Assembly (NCBI GenBank): GCA_029266035.1 | Contig: JAJUFH010000001.1 | Location: forward strand, 62,001-126,000 | Source: Sinomicrobium sp. | GTDB lineage: Bacteria > Bacteroidota > Bacteroidia > Flavobacteriales > Flavobacteriaceae | Direction: 5' to 3' | DNA: 64,000 bases | Shown here: positions 52,067-62,058 of the stretch, piece after piece | Layout: each line of letters opens with the position of its first letter | How positions within the stretch are numbered: position 1 is the first letter of the stretch | Translations under genes and position numbers: made by a program | Notes under the pieces: generated by a model | What the model was told of the DNA's origin: nothing | The model's input: only the letters and a program-made list of their open reading frames with translations | Databases searched by the model: none

Positions 52067-54397
52067 CTACTCCAATATCTCCAGTCGAGCAAATCGAAGC
52101 AACAGTTTTTTCAACTGTCCGTTATCGAATTTTATCTCTGCTTTTTTGTCGTTCCCGGCACCTTCCATTTTTACAACTACACCCCTACCAAAACGGGTGT
52201 GTGACACCTTGGTTCCCACCTCGAGGTCGGCCGAAGCCGCCTGTCCGTTCCCCACGGGAGTAGACAATTCGGGTTTTATCTTTCGCAGTTTTCTCAACTG
52301 ACTTTCTGTGGGCTTCAATCGCGAGGGTGGAGTGCTGCTCACCGGTTTGTTCTGCCTCAGCTTGCTCTTGTCCACATCTCCAAAAATATCGGCATCTATC
52401 AAGGGTTTGTAGCGGTACGTGTTATCCACGGGAGGAGTCAGGTATTCCAGGTATCTATCATCTATTTCTTCGATAAACCTGCTGGGTTCGGCATCGATGA
52501 GTTTACCCCAGCGGTAACGGCTTTGCGCATAGGTGAGAAAAGCTTGTTTCTCTGCCCTAGTCAGAGCCACATAAAACAAGCGGCGTTCTTCTTCCAGTTC
52601 GCTTCTCGTATTCATACTCATGGCCGAGGGAAAGAGGTCTTCTTCCATCCCCACTATATACACATAAGGGAATTCCAGTCCCTTGGCCAGGTGAATAGTC
52701 ATCAACGACACCCTGTCGTCATCTCCGGTATCCTTGTCTAAATCGGTAGCCAGAGCCACATCTTCGAGAAATTCGGTTAGCGAACCGGTAGCACCGTCAA
52801 TTTCCCGCTGTCCTTCAACAAAATCTCGAATACCGTTGAGCAATTCCTCTACATTCTCCATACGAGCTATCCCTTCCGGAGTACCGTCTTTTTTGAATTC
52901 GTGCAGCAGCCCTGTCTTCTTGGCTACGTGTTCTGCAAGTACAAAGGCATCTGCACTCTGAGCTGTTACCTGAAAACTCTGTATCATGGTGACAAAATCT
53001 TCCAACTTTCTACGAGTACCTGCATTGATTTTGAGATCTATTTTATCGAGCTGTTGTATCACCTCATAAATAGAGCGTTTGTAGTGATTGGCTGCCACAG
53101 TGAGTCGCTCCATGGTAGTCTGCCCTATGCCCCTAGCCGGATAGTTGATGACCCTATTCAGAGCTTCTTCATCTTTGGGATTGAGAATCAACCTCAAATA
53201 AGCCAGTACATCTTTGATCTCCTTGCGTTGGTAAAATGATAGTCCGCCGTAAATACGATACGGAATATCCCTTTTTCGCAGGGCATCTTCTATGGCTCTC
53301 GACTGCGAATTGGTACGGTACAATACGGCAAAATGACTGTTGGGCAATTGCTCCTGCATCCTTAACTCAAATACAGAACCGGCTACAAATCTACCCTCTT
53401 CTCCATCAGTAATACTGCGATGCACCTTTATTTTTCCTCCCTTCTCATTGGCTGTCCACACCACTTTTTCCAGTCTGGTCTGGTTTTTTTCAATCACCGA
53501 GTTTGCCGCTTCCACTATGTTTTTAGTAGAGCGGTAATTTTGTTCCAATCGGTATACCTGCACCCCGTCGTAATCACGCTGGAAATTCATGATATTATTG
53601 ATATTTGCCCCGCGGAACGCATAGATACTCTGGGCGTCGTCGCCCACCACACAAATATTCTGGAACTTATCGCTCAGTGCCTTTACAATCAGGTATTGCG
53701 AATGATTGGTATCCTGATACTCGTCGACCAAAATATACCGAAAGCGCTCCTGGTACTTGGCCAGCACTTCGGGGAAACGAGTGAGCAACTCATTAGTTCT
53801 CAACAACAGATCGTCAAAATCCATAGCCCCTGCCTTAAAACAACGGTCTACATAAGCTGCATAGATTTCGCCCATCCGCGGCCTTTTGGCCATGGCGTCG
53901 GCCTCTACCAAATCCGGATTATTGAAATAGGCCTTGACTGTAATCAGACTGTTTTTATACGAAGATATTCTGTTCTGTATCTGCTTGTATTTGTACACAT
54001 CCTTGTCCAGCCCAATTTCCTTGATGATGGCACTGATAAGCCTTTGGGAATCTTGAGTGTCGTAAATAGAGAAATTGCTAGGATACCCCAGCTTGTCGGC
54101 TTCAAAACGCAGTATTCTGGCAAAAACAGAGTGAAAAGTACCCATCCACAGGTTCTTTGCTTCGCTGTTTCCTACTATGCTGGCAATACGCGCTTTCATT
54201 TCTCGAGCGGCCTTATTGGTAAAGGTCAGAGCCAGGATATTAAAAGCATCTACTCCCTTGTGCATAAGGTAAGCGATGCGATAGGTAAGTACTCGGGTCT
54301 TTCCCGATCCGGCTCCGGCTATGACCATCAAGGGACCTTCCATATGCAACACAGGAGCTCTCTGTGCCTCGTTCAGTTCTGCTAAGTAATTTTCCAC
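52067..54397 (-). CDS. UvrD/PcrA-type superfamily 1 DNA helicase
   Basis: 776 residues. Motifs: Q-motif LNEAQRAPVLH, Walker A GAGSGKTRVL (about 28-37), Walker B VDEYQDTNHSQY, GDDAQSIYAFRGA, the QNYRSTKNI motif IV region and late VSLMTIHLAKGLEFPYVYIVG and YVALTRAEKQ. The C-terminus has a Tudor-like DLEVGTKVSHTRFGRGVVV domain, as in PcrA, which binds RNA polymerase. UvrD/PcrA acts in nucleotide-excision repair and removal of RecA or stalled polymerase. Which of the two names applies cannot be settled by eye. Confidence 0.95.
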   Translation of the reverse strand: MENYLAELNEAQRAPVLHMEGPLMVIAGAGSGKTRVLTYRIAYLMHKGVDAFNILALTFTNKAAREMKARIASIVGNSEAKNLWMGTFHSVFARILRFEADKLGYPSNFSIYDTQDSQRLISAIIKEIGLDKDVYKYKQIQNRISSYKNSLITVKAYFNNPDLVEADAMAKRPRMGEIYAAYVDRCFKAGAMDFDDLLLRTNELLTRFPEVLAKYQERFRYILVDEYQDTNHSQYLIVKALSDKFQNICVVGDDAQSIYAFRGANINNIMNFQRDYDGVQVYRLEQNYRSTKNIVEAANSVIEKNQTRLEKVVWTANEKGGKIKVHRSITDGEEGRFVAGSVFELRMQEQLPNSHFAVLYRTNSQSRAIEDALRKRDIPYRIYGGLSFYQRKEIKDVLAYLRLILNPKDEEALNRVINYPARGIGQTTMERLTVAANHYKRSIYEVIQQLDKIDLKINAGTRRKLEDFVTMIQSFQVTAQSADAFVLAEHVAKKTGLLHEFKKDGTPEGIARMENVEELLNGIRDFVEGQREIDGATGSLTEFLEDVALATDLDKDTGDDDRVSLMTIHLAKGLEFPYVYIVGMEEDLFPSAMSMNTRSELEEERRLFYVALTRAEKQAFLTYAQSRYRWGKLIDAEPSRFIEEIDDRYLEYLTPPVDNTYRYKPLIDADIFGDVDKSKLRQNKPVSSTPPSRLKPTESQLRKLRKIKPELSTPVGNGQAASADLEVGTKVSHTRFGRGVVVKMEGAGNDKKAEIKFDNGQLKKLLLRFARLEILE

Positions 54398-54435
54398 CTT
54401 GCTGTTGTTCTTTTCAAATGTATGACTCTCCTTGG

Positions 54436-54443
54436 CAAATATA
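54436..54443 (-). promoter_or_regulatory. Candidate -7 box for the UvrD-like gene
   Basis: TATATTTG on the minus strand, 38 bp before the ATG; a second box TACATTTG at 54415-54422 is 17 bp before the ATG. Neither has a -33 TTG. Confidence 0.45.
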
Positions 54444-54508
54444 AGAAACCTGTCTCTTGATTATTACGATTGCTTTCACGAAGTTTGTCCTTACGCTAAC
54501 AACAATGT

Positions 54509-55741
54509 ATGGAACTGACTGCACTGAGTTATATTATTATTGCTATACTCGTATTAGACTTCGCTATCGACCAGATTTTGGATTATCTCAACGCCCGACA
54601 TTTTGACGATGCTACTCCCCAACTGCTCAACGACGTATACGACGCAGACAAATACCATCGCTCTCAGCAATACAAAAAGGAAAACTACCGCTTCTCTATC
54701 TGGTCTTCGAGCTTTTCCCTCTTGCTCACTCTCGGATTTCTCTTCGCCGGCGGTTTTGAATTTACCGATCAACTCGCGAGGAGCATTTCGGACAACGAGA
54801 TCGTAGTCGCCCTGTTGTTTTTCGGAATGATTGTTCTCGCCAGCGATTTGATCAGCACTCCTTTTAGCTGGTACCACACCTTTGTAATCGAGGAAAAATA
54901 CGGCTTCAACAAGAGCACCCCTATGCTCTTCCTCACCGACAAACTCAAGGGATGGCTTATGGGTGCTGTACTCGGAGGGAGCATTACAGCTCTGATTATC
55001 TGGTTTTACCAACTTACCGGAAGACAATTCTGGCTCTACGCCTGGGGGGCTGTCGCCTTTTTTTCTGTACTGATGAATATGTTTTACAGCCGACTAATCG
55101 TTCCGCTGTTTAACAAACAGACTCCTTTAGAAGAAGGGGAATTGAAAACCGCAATAGAGCGCTATGCTTCTCGAGTCGGTTTTACACTCAACAACATCTT
55201 TGTCATAGACGGTTCTAAAAGATCGAGCCGAGCAAACGCCTATTTTTCTGGCTTTGGCAGGGAAAAGAGAATTACGCTCTACGACACTCTGATAAAAGAC
55301 CTGGACACTGAGGAGATAGTGGCTGTACTCGCTCATGAAGTAGGTCACTACAAGAGAAAACACATACTGTTTAACCTCTTCCTTTCTACAATACTTACAG
55401 GGCTCACCCTCTACCTGCTGTCTCTATGTGTCAATTTTCCCGAGTTGTCGCATGCCTTAGGCGTATCGCAACACAGTTTTCACACCGGTCTTATCACCTT
55501 CGGCATATTGTACAGTCCGATTTCGGAGATTACGGGAATAATAATGAACTATGTCTCGAGAAAATTTGAGTATCAGGCCGACAACTATGCCGGCGACACC
55601 TATTCTGCCGATCCCCTGATATCGGCACTGAAAAAACTGTCGAGAAACAATCTGAGCAACCTGACTCCACATCCGGCTTATGTAAAAGTACACTATTCGC
55701 ATCCCACCCTGTTACAACGGATAAAAAACCTGCATCGCTAA
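54509..55741 (+). CDS. M48 family (CAAX-prenyl-protease/Ste24-like) membrane metalloprotease
   Basis: 410 residues with several transmembrane helices at the N-terminus (about 5-25, 65-85, 95-115) and C-terminus (285-305, 320-345). The zinc motif HEVGHYKRKH is at residues 276-285 (His276, Glu277, His280) and the third ligand is likely in EYQADNYA near residue 358. Ste24-type proteases cleave membrane proteins or lipopeptides from the cytosolic or membrane side. The length and topology match Ste24 better than HtpX. It converges with the response regulator across 4 bp. Confidence 0.9.
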   Translation: MELTALSYIIIAILVLDFAIDQILDYLNARHFDDATPQLLNDVYDADKYHRSQQYKKENYRFSIWSSSFSLLLTLGFLFAGGFEFTDQLARSISDNEIVVALLFFGMIVLASDLISTPFSWYHTFVIEEKYGFNKSTPMLFLTDKLKGWLMGAVLGGSITALIIWFYQLTGRQFWLYAWGAVAFFSVLMNMFYSRLIVPLFNKQTPLEEGELKTAIERYASRVGFTLNNIFVIDGSKRSSRANAYFSGFGREKRITLYDTLIKDLDTEEIVAVLAHEVGHYKRKHILFNLFLSTILTGLTLYLLSLCVNFPELSHALGVSQHSFHTGLITFGILYSPISEITGIIMNYVSRKFEYQADNYAGDTYSADPLISALKKLSRNNLSNLTPHPAYVKVHYSHPTLLQRIKNLHR

Positions 55742-55745
55742 AACG

Positions 55746-56345
55746 TCATACCCAGCCGTGAGCCACCGAAAGAGACACTAGCTCAAGAAGGCTTTTGGCA
55801 CCTGTTTTTCTAAAGATGTTTTTGCGATGAGTAGCTACCGTAAGCGGACTGATACACAGCTGATCTGCTATTTCTTCCGTAGTCATACTTTGGGTCATCA
55901 ATCTCAGTATCTCAAGCTCTCTTTTGCTCAACCTGATATCCAAAGCACTATTGGCATCGGTAATTTGATGGATAAACCTCTTTTTGTGATTGGCTATGGC
56001 GAGATTAAGGGTCAGGAGTAGGTGATCCTTGTTAAAAGGTTTGGTGATATAAGCATACGGCATAAGTCGCTCGGCACTTTTCATGGTGTCTATATCGGAA
56101 TAAGCGGTGAGAAATATTACCGGGACCTCCTCGCCTACATTGTTTTCAATCAGTTCGAGTCCCGACACCTCACTGTTGAGATTGATATCGCTGATAATGG
56201 CGTCGTATTTGTTTGTCGCAATAGCTTCTCCCGCCTCAATCGGGTTGGTGACCACTTGACTTTCATAGCCATTGCTGTCGAGATATATTTTTATACTGTT
56301 GGCTATAATAACTTCATCTTCAACAATCAATATCTGCTTTGACAT
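55746..56345 (-). CDS. LuxR-type response regulator
   Basis: 199 residues from ATG 56345 (MSKQILIVEDEVIIANS); an ATG seven codons upstream is possible. Receiver domain with Asp53 (IISDINLNSE), Thr in IFLTAYSD and Lys in ITKPFN; a C-terminal NarL/LuxR HTH (LSKRELEILRLMTQSMTTEEIA ... LTVATHRKNIFRK). The coding sequence overlaps the end of the upstream kinase gene by 26 bp, implying translational coupling and a cognate pair. Confidence 0.92.
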   Translation of the reverse strand: MSKQILIVEDEVIIANSIKIYLDSNGYESQVVTNPIEAGEAIATNKYDAIISDINLNSEVSGLELIENNVGEEVPVIFLTAYSDIDTMKSAERLMPYAYITKPFNKDHLLLTLNLAIANHKKRFIHQITDANSALDIRLSKRELEILRLMTQSMTTEEIADQLCISPLTVATHRKNIFRKTGAKSLLELVSLSVAHGWV

Positions 56346-59300
56346 TTTTATCGGGGTTTTTGGCAATGGTTAATATAAGGGTTGATCCTTTTTTGTTTAC
56401 AATAGTCACTTCGCCTTTGAGTTCACGGGCAAGGGTATAGATCAGGCTAAGTCCCATTTTCTTGGTTTCATCGGCTCTTCCGGGGTCAAAACCTTTGCCG
56501 TTGTCACTGTATACCAATCTAAACCGTTCGCCTACATCCTCAAAACTTATGCGAATCTTTCGATCTAATTGTCCTTTATCAAATGCGTGTTTTACGGTAT
56601 TGGTGATTAGCTCGTTGAGAATAAGTCCCACATAGGTGATTTTTTCCACCGGATATATTACCGCTGCCAAATCGAGTTTTAAACTTATTTTCTCTCCCGA
56701 AAAACTAATCAGGTCTTGGGCTATAGATGTAAGGAAGCGATCTATTTGGAGGTATTTGTTATCGCTATTAGCATTCAGTATATCGTGTACCTTAGATACC
56801 GTATAGATACGCGACTGCAGCAATTTGAATTTTTCCTGAAGTGATATTTCGGGTATACTAGTGTTCTGAATATCGATAAGACTAGTGATGAGCTGTAGAT
56901 TATTTTTCACTCTGTGGTTGAGCTCCCGCATGAGAAAGGTAATATTCTCCTTTTGCTGTTGGCTTACCGAAAGTGAGCGATTCAGGGCCTCATTGGCTTC
57001 GGTGAGTTCTGCTGTTCTCTCGTCTACCATTCTAGACAATCTCGCATTCAACCTTTTCTGTTGCTGATTCTTGTAGAGGAAAAAGAGGACAATACACAGT
57101 GACAAAAAAGAAATGGCAATCACCTTAAACCAAAGGGTCTCAAACCAGGGCGATTCGATTACTACGGTTAAACTGTCGGGCTCGCCCCAAAACAACTCGT
57201 TATTGCTCCCTTTCACCTTGAACACATAGGTTCCGGGATCTAGGTTGGTGTAGGTAGTACTGCGTTCGCGTGTTACCGGACGCCATTCCTTGTCGAAACC
57301 CTCCAGATAAAAACGGTATTGATTTCTTTCGGGCCACAAATAATTAAGGCTGGAATAATCGAAGGTAATCACATTTTGGTCGTGAGAAAACACAAGAGTA
57401 TCGGAATACATGGCATTCCACACCACCGACTTACCAAACAACCTCACTTGTTCAATCAGGGTTTTACCTATTTTTCTATTGACTTTTACACTGTCGGGAT
57501 GAAACATATTAAATCCGTTCATCCCACCAAAATACATAAGACCGAGACTATCTTTATAGGCCGATCTACCGTTGAATTCATTATTCTGCAGACCGTCTTC
57601 CTCCGTGTAATTTCTAAAGGTGTTGCGCTCTCTGTCAAATTCTGAAAGCCCGAAATTAGTAGATACCCATATATTCCCTTTATCGTCGGATGCCACTCCG
57701 TAAATAAAATCATTAGGCAAACCGCTCTGAGCCATAAAATGACTGACGGTACCGCTTTTGGCATCTATTTTATTTAATCCCTTTGCCGTTCCTACCCATA
57801 TATTTTTAAACGGATCCTCGGCTATGCTAAACACTCTTGCATTAGACAACTGTTCGTTGTAGTAGGTGGTTTTGCCGTCTCTGATGCGGTACAAGCCTTC
57901 GTCACTGGCTATCCACAAGGTTCCGGAAGTATCGGTATAACTATTTCGCGATCGCACCAATGCCTTACCGCCAATAGGACGAAGACTCACCCCGTAATCG
58001 ACAGTATTAAGAGCGTAAATACCACTCGACCAAGTGTGTACCAATATAGTGTCTCTATGCACGGGAGTAATGTGAATAATATCTGAATCCTGAAACGGTA
58101 AAGGCACGGGCTCAAAGGCGTCTTCTTTACGATTGTACCTTACCAGGCCACTTTCAAATCCGCCACCCCATATATCTCCCTTAAAATCCTTTTGTATCAC
58201 ATATTCTAGGAAACAGTTGGTCATATAGAGTTTGTAATCATCCTTTTTAGGCCTGTAACGCACCCATCCCAACTCTGTAGCCATCCAGATAGTATTGCCG
58301 TCTCTGAGAAAACTAAAAATACTGATAAAATCTTTCTTAGGTGAACCAGGAGCCTTAATGCGATAGGGAATAAACTTTTCCCTTTTGGGATGGTAGTAAA
58401 GAATCCCGCGCTCCTGAGTGCCAATCCACAGTCCGTCTTGGTTGTCTTTTGCAACACACAAAACCCCCGATTGCAACTGTTTTCCATCGTCCTCCACAAA
58501 AATCATCTTCCTCCACTGCAATCGATGGTCCAAAAGATAGGTATTCAGAAAACCTCCTACCAACAAGGTATTGTCATCCCATTTGACAATACTTCTCACC
58601 GCAGTATCAAAATCGGGAGGGTGACCTATACGCTCTACAGTGTTTTGCTCGCAGTAATACACAAATAAGCCTCCGTCTGTTCCTATAAGCGTTTCTGTAT
58701 CTGAAAAAGGGTAAAAACAATTGATCTTACTCTCCTTAAAGCGATTGAAAACCTTTTCGATACCCACCGATTTCTGACGAAGGTCTAATTTGTAAATCCC
58801 ACTAAAATTGGTTCCGATGAGAAATGTATCATCTCCTATCTCCTGTATGGCAGTAACATAATCGTTCTCTTTGGATTTAGGGATAGGGATAACCGTAAAC
58901 TCCAGTGTTTTTCTATCGACCAGCAAACAATTTCCAATTGCACCAACCAAAAGGTATCGCTCGTCGACGGCATACAACACGCTGCTGTATCTCACCAAAG
59001 GGTAGGCTTCAAAATCTATTTGATCCTCAAAACTCAAAAAACGATCTTCGGAAAGAATGTAGGCTACCAGCGAATGCGTGGTGGTAGCAATCCACAGTGT
59101 ATCGCTTTTGTAAAACAAATCAGTCACATCGTCATCGGGAAGCTCACCGGGCTTATCTCCGGCGCGAAACACCTTCATTTCATAGCCGTTAAACCGGTTC
59201 AGTCCGTTCTCCGTAGCAATCCAGACATAACCGTTGTCGTCCATAGCCAAAGCTGCTGCTCCCAGTTGAGAAAGTCCCTGTTCTTGGGCAATATTTTTAA

Positions 59301-59391
59301 CAGTAAGTGTATCTGCCGGGATAATTTGTGCCATACATATCCCAGTAACTACAAAGTATATCAACAAAAAAGAGCGTAGCTTTTTATTCAT
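56320..59391 (-). CDS. Sensor histidine kinase: Reg_prop propeller, Y_Y_Y domain, HisKA_2, HATPase_c
   Basis: 1023 residues from ATG 59391 (MNKKLRSFLLIYFVV), with a signal peptide. The extracytoplasmic part has two-component-regulator propeller repeats (GYVWIATENGLNRFNG, LWIGTQERGILYY, IWVSTNFGLSEFD) and a Y_Y_Y domain near 650-750 ending at a transmembrane helix (about 757-780). Cytosolic HisKA_2 has the phospho-acceptor His in MRELNHRVKNNLQ and the ATPase has NELITNTVKHAF, SDNGKGFDPG and MGLSLIYTLA. The layout is that of Bacteroidota one-component-like hybrid systems, but here the output is a separate LuxR regulator. No SusC/D or glycoside hydrolase gene is adjacent, so the ligand is unknown. 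Confidence 0.92.
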   Translation of the reverse strand: MNKKLRSFLLIYFVVTGICMAQIIPADTLTVKNIAQEQGLSQLGAAALAMDDNGYVWIATENGLNRFNGYEMKVFRAGDKPGELPDDDVTDLFYKSDTLWIATTTHSLVAYILSEDRFLSFEDQIDFEAYPLVRYSSVLYAVDERYLLVGAIGNCLLVDRKTLEFTVIPIPKSKENDYVTAIQEIGDDTFLIGTNFSGIYKLDLRQKSVGIEKVFNRFKESKINCFYPFSDTETLIGTDGGLFVYYCEQNTVERIGHPPDFDTAVRSIVKWDDNTLLVGGFLNTYLLDHRLQWRKMIFVEDDGKQLQSGVLCVAKDNQDGLWIGTQERGILYYHPKREKFIPYRIKAPGSPKKDFISIFSFLRDGNTIWMATELGWVRYRPKKDDYKLYMTNCFLEYVIQKDFKGDIWGGGFESGLVRYNRKEDAFEPVPLPFQDSDIIHITPVHRDTILVHTWSSGIYALNTVDYGVSLRPIGGKALVRSRNSYTDTSGTLWIASDEGLYRIRDGKTTYYNEQLSNARVFSIAEDPFKNIWVGTAKGLNKIDAKSGTVSHFMAQSGLPNDFIYGVASDDKGNIWVSTNFGLSEFDRERNTFRNYTEEDGLQNNEFNGRSAYKDSLGLMYFGGMNGFNMFHPDSVKVNRKIGKTLIEQVRLFGKSVVWNAMYSDTLVFSHDQNVITFDYSSLNYLWPERNQYRFYLEGFDKEWRPVTRERSTTYTNLDPGTYVFKVKGSNNELFWGEPDSLTVVIESPWFETLWFKVIAISFLSLCIVLFFLYKNQQQKRLNARLSRMVDERTAELTEANEALNRSLSVSQQQKENITFLMRELNHRVKNNLQLITSLIDIQNTSIPEISLQEKFKLLQSRIYTVSKVHDILNANSDNKYLQIDRFLTSIAQDLISFSGEKISLKLDLAAVIYPVEKITYVGLILNELITNTVKHAFDKGQLDRKIRISFEDVGERFRLVYSDNGKGFDPGRADETKKMGLSLIYTLARELKGEVTIVNKKGSTLILTIAKNPDKNVKADIDC

Positions 59392-59419
59392 TGGCAACAA
59401 GCTGATATTTCCCTTTTGA

Positions 59420-59427
59420 CAAACTTA
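59420..59427 (-). promoter_or_regulatory. -7 box for the histidine kinase gene
   Basis: TAAGTTTG on the minus strand, 28 bp before the kinase ATG. No -33 TTG at the usual distance. Confidence 0.5.
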
Positions 59428-59448
59428 CTCAAGGAATGTTTAAAAAAC

Positions 59449-59470
59449 ATACCCTCTTCAGGGTATTTTT
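59449..59470. terminator. Terminator-like hairpin in a divergent intergenic region
   Basis: ATACCCT / AGGGTAT stem with a CTTC tetraloop and T runs on both strands (TTTTT on plus, GTTTTTTA on minus). It is between divergent genes, so it ends no recognised transcript. The remaining 277-bp gap 59392-59677 shows no other feature. Confidence 0.45.
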
Positions 59471-59677
59471 ATGACAATATGCTAATAATAACGAGTAGGC
59501 CGATCGAGTCCGGAAAACCGGAAAATCTGTCTGTTGTACAACAAAAGATAAGTGGGGCATAAAATTTGTGATGAATATACAAAAGAATTTTATTAACTTT
59601 ATATAAGAGCATTTTAAAAGAAGAATTTGACCGACAAATAGTCGATTTTTGCAACGATCACAGAAGAACAGGGATAT

Positions 59678-61891
59678 ATGACAGTAGTAATCGATACCGA
59701 AAGAGAAAACAAGGAGATTGCCAAACAGTACAAAGAACTGTTGCGCATCAGTTACCAAACGCTGAGTGAGGAAGACAAAAAACTCATCAGAAAGGCGTTT
59801 GACACTGCTGTAGACGCTCATAAAGACCAGCGGAGAAAAAGCGGGGAAGCCTATATATTCCACCCTATTGCCGTAGCCAAGATTGTGGCTTCCGAAATTG
59901 GGCTGGACGCTACCTCTATCGCTGCGGCCTTACTACACGATGTGGTGGAAGATACCGATTACAGCCTTGAAGACATCGAAGAGATGTTCGGAAAAACCGT
60001 AGCGGTCATCGTAGACGGTCTTACAAAAATATCGAACCTGAGCAAAGAAAAGAATATTTCGCTTCAGGCGGAGAATTTCCGAAAAATGCTGCTCACCCTC
60101 AACGACGATGTCAGGGTTATCATCATCAAGATTGCAGATCGATTACACAATATGCAAACCATGGAATCCATGCCGGAGCACAAACAGGTGAAAATCGCTT
60201 CTGAAACCCTGTACATCTATGCTCCGCTGGCTCATCGTATAGGACTGTACAACATAAAGACCGAACTGGAAGACCTCGGACTCAAATACACCGAGCCACA
60301 GGTGTACAACGACATATTGGACAAGGTAGAAGAGAGCAAAGAAGACCAAAAAGCTTATATCGATGCTTTTTCAAATATCATACGGGAAAGTTTGGACAAA
60401 GAGGGTTTGAATTATCAGATTAAAGGACGGCCGAAATCCATCTTTTCTATCAGGCGAAAAATGCAGGCACAGCGGGTTACTTACGAGGAGGTTTACGACA
60501 AATTTGCGCTTAGGATTATCTACAAATCGGATGCCGCCAATGAAAAGTTTCTCGCTTGGAAAATATACTCCGTAGTCACCGATCATTTCCGCCCAAATCC
60601 GGTGCGTCTTCGCGACTGGATTTCATCTCCTAAATCCACCGGATACGAAGCGCTTCACATCACCGTAATGGGACCTAAAGGACGCTGGGTAGAAGTACAA
60701 ATACGCAGTGAACGCATGCACGAAATAGCCGAAAAAGGATATGCTGCTCATTTTAAGTACAAACACGGCGATCAGAAAGAACAAGGAATAGAAATATGGT
60801 TAAATCGTCTTCAGGAAGCGCTGGAAAACCCCAATGCCAATGCAGTAGATTTTGTAGAAGAATTTAAACTCAACCTCTATTCCAAAGAAATTTTTGTCTT
60901 TACCCCCAAGGGAGAGTTAAAGTCACTGCCCAAAGGAGCCACTGCACTCGACTTTGCCTTTAACATCCACACCGAAATCGGGATGCACACCAGAGGAGCC
61001 CGGGTAAACAGCAAACTCGTCCCACTGAGTCATACTCTAAAAAGTGGAGACCAGGTGGAAATCATCACTTCAGAACACTCCAAACCCAATGCTAACTGGT
61101 TGGATTATGCCACCACAGCACGGGCAAGAGCCAAGATTAAAACCTCGCTAAAAGAAGACAAAAAACTCATAGGCGAAGAAGGTAAAGAATTGCTGAGACG
61201 GAAGTTAAAACACCTCAAAATCACCCTAAACGAAAAAGTGGTAAACGAGCTGGTGGTTTATTTTAAACTCAAAACCAGCCTGGATCTGTTCTTTCGAGTA
61301 GGCATCGGAACCATAGACAATCAGATGCTCAAAAATTTTGCGTCGAATAGAACCAATACCTTTATAAATTTTTTCAAGAACCGCATCCGGAAAACGCCTT
61401 CCGCACCACAGGAAGAAGTAGAAAAAGACGAAGTTACCTCTACCTACGACCTATTAGTGTTTGGCAAGGAAGAGGAAAAGCTCAATTACAAGTTGGCCAA
61501 TTGCTGTAATCCCATACCTGGTGACGACGTTTTTGGATTTATTACGGTCAACGAAGGAATCAAAGTTCACAAAAAGGATTGTCCTAATTCCATAGCCCTG
61601 CAATCAAATTACGCCTATCGCATTATTCCGGCAAAATGGATAGACTCCAGCCAACAGGAATTTGTGGTGATGATCGGGTTGTCGGGAATAGATAATATGG
61701 GGTTAGTGAGTAATGTAACTCGGATTATCTCAAACAATATGCATGTCAATATGAAGAGTATACAATTCGATTCTGACGACGGGATTTTTTCGGGAAAAAT
61801 CACCGTAGTTGTCAAAAACAACACTATCCTGAAAAAACTTATAGACAACCTAAAGAAAATGAACGGAATAGACAAGGTGACCCGATTGTAA
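59678..61891 (+). CDS. rel: Bifunctional RelA/SpoT (ppGpp synthetase/hydrolase)
   Basis: 737 residues, standard long-Rel length. HD hydrolase domain: RRKSGEAYIFHPIAVAKI and HDVVEDTDYSLEDI (His87, Asp88). Synthetase domain near 245-360 with GRPKSIFSIRRKMQ and STGYEALHITV. TGS domain near 400-460 (KGELKSLPKGATALDFAFNIH) and a C-terminal ACT domain (FVVMIGLSGIDNMGLVSNVT). Both catalytic domains look intact, so the protein should make and break (p)ppGpp. It controls the stringent response. fur follows 167 bp downstream with its own -7 box. Confidence 0.95.
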   Translation: MTVVIDTERENKEIAKQYKELLRISYQTLSEEDKKLIRKAFDTAVDAHKDQRRKSGEAYIFHPIAVAKIVASEIGLDATSIAAALLHDVVEDTDYSLEDIEEMFGKTVAVIVDGLTKISNLSKEKNISLQAENFRKMLLTLNDDVRVIIIKIADRLHNMQTMESMPEHKQVKIASETLYIYAPLAHRIGLYNIKTELEDLGLKYTEPQVYNDILDKVEESKEDQKAYIDAFSNIIRESLDKEGLNYQIKGRPKSIFSIRRKMQAQRVTYEEVYDKFALRIIYKSDAANEKFLAWKIYSVVTDHFRPNPVRLRDWISSPKSTGYEALHITVMGPKGRWVEVQIRSERMHEIAEKGYAAHFKYKHGDQKEQGIEIWLNRLQEALENPNANAVDFVEEFKLNLYSKEIFVFTPKGELKSLPKGATALDFAFNIHTEIGMHTRGARVNSKLVPLSHTLKSGDQVEIITSEHSKPNANWLDYATTARARAKIKTSLKEDKKLIGEEGKELLRRKLKHLKITLNEKVVNELVVYFKLKTSLDLFFRVGIGTIDNQMLKNFASNRTNTFINFFKNRIRKTPSAPQEEVEKDEVTSTYDLLVFGKEEEKLNYKLANCCNPIPGDDVFGFITVNEGIKVHKKDCPNSIALQSNYAYRIIPAKWIDSSQQEFVVMIGLSGIDNMGLVSNVTRIISNNMHVNMKSIQFDSDDGIFSGKITVVVKNNTILKKLIDNLKKMNGIDKVTRL

Positions 61892-61955
61892 GCTCATAGA
61901 CATCATCAGCCTGTATCCTTCAAATTTCACTCTGGTTCAAACAAAAATCTTTCCG

Positions 61956-61963
61956 TACCTTTG
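61956..61963 (+). promoter_or_regulatory. Candidate promoter upstream of fur
   Basis: TACCTTTG fits TAnnTTTG. A second candidate TAAGTTTG lies at 62026-62033, 25 bp before the fur ATG. The start is therefore uncertain. Confidence 0.45.
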
Positions 61964-62058
61964 CTTTTTAGGATTTTATGTATTTGCGAAAGCGTATACC
62001 CGAAGAAGATCGAAAAAAAAATGCGTAAGTTTGTATGTTAATATTTTGATATCCAATT

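Noticed and set aside
53420-54385. 321-codon plus-strand open frame opposite the UvrD-like helicase
   Set aside because: Antisense of motifs of a clear helicase; no promoter or known domain.
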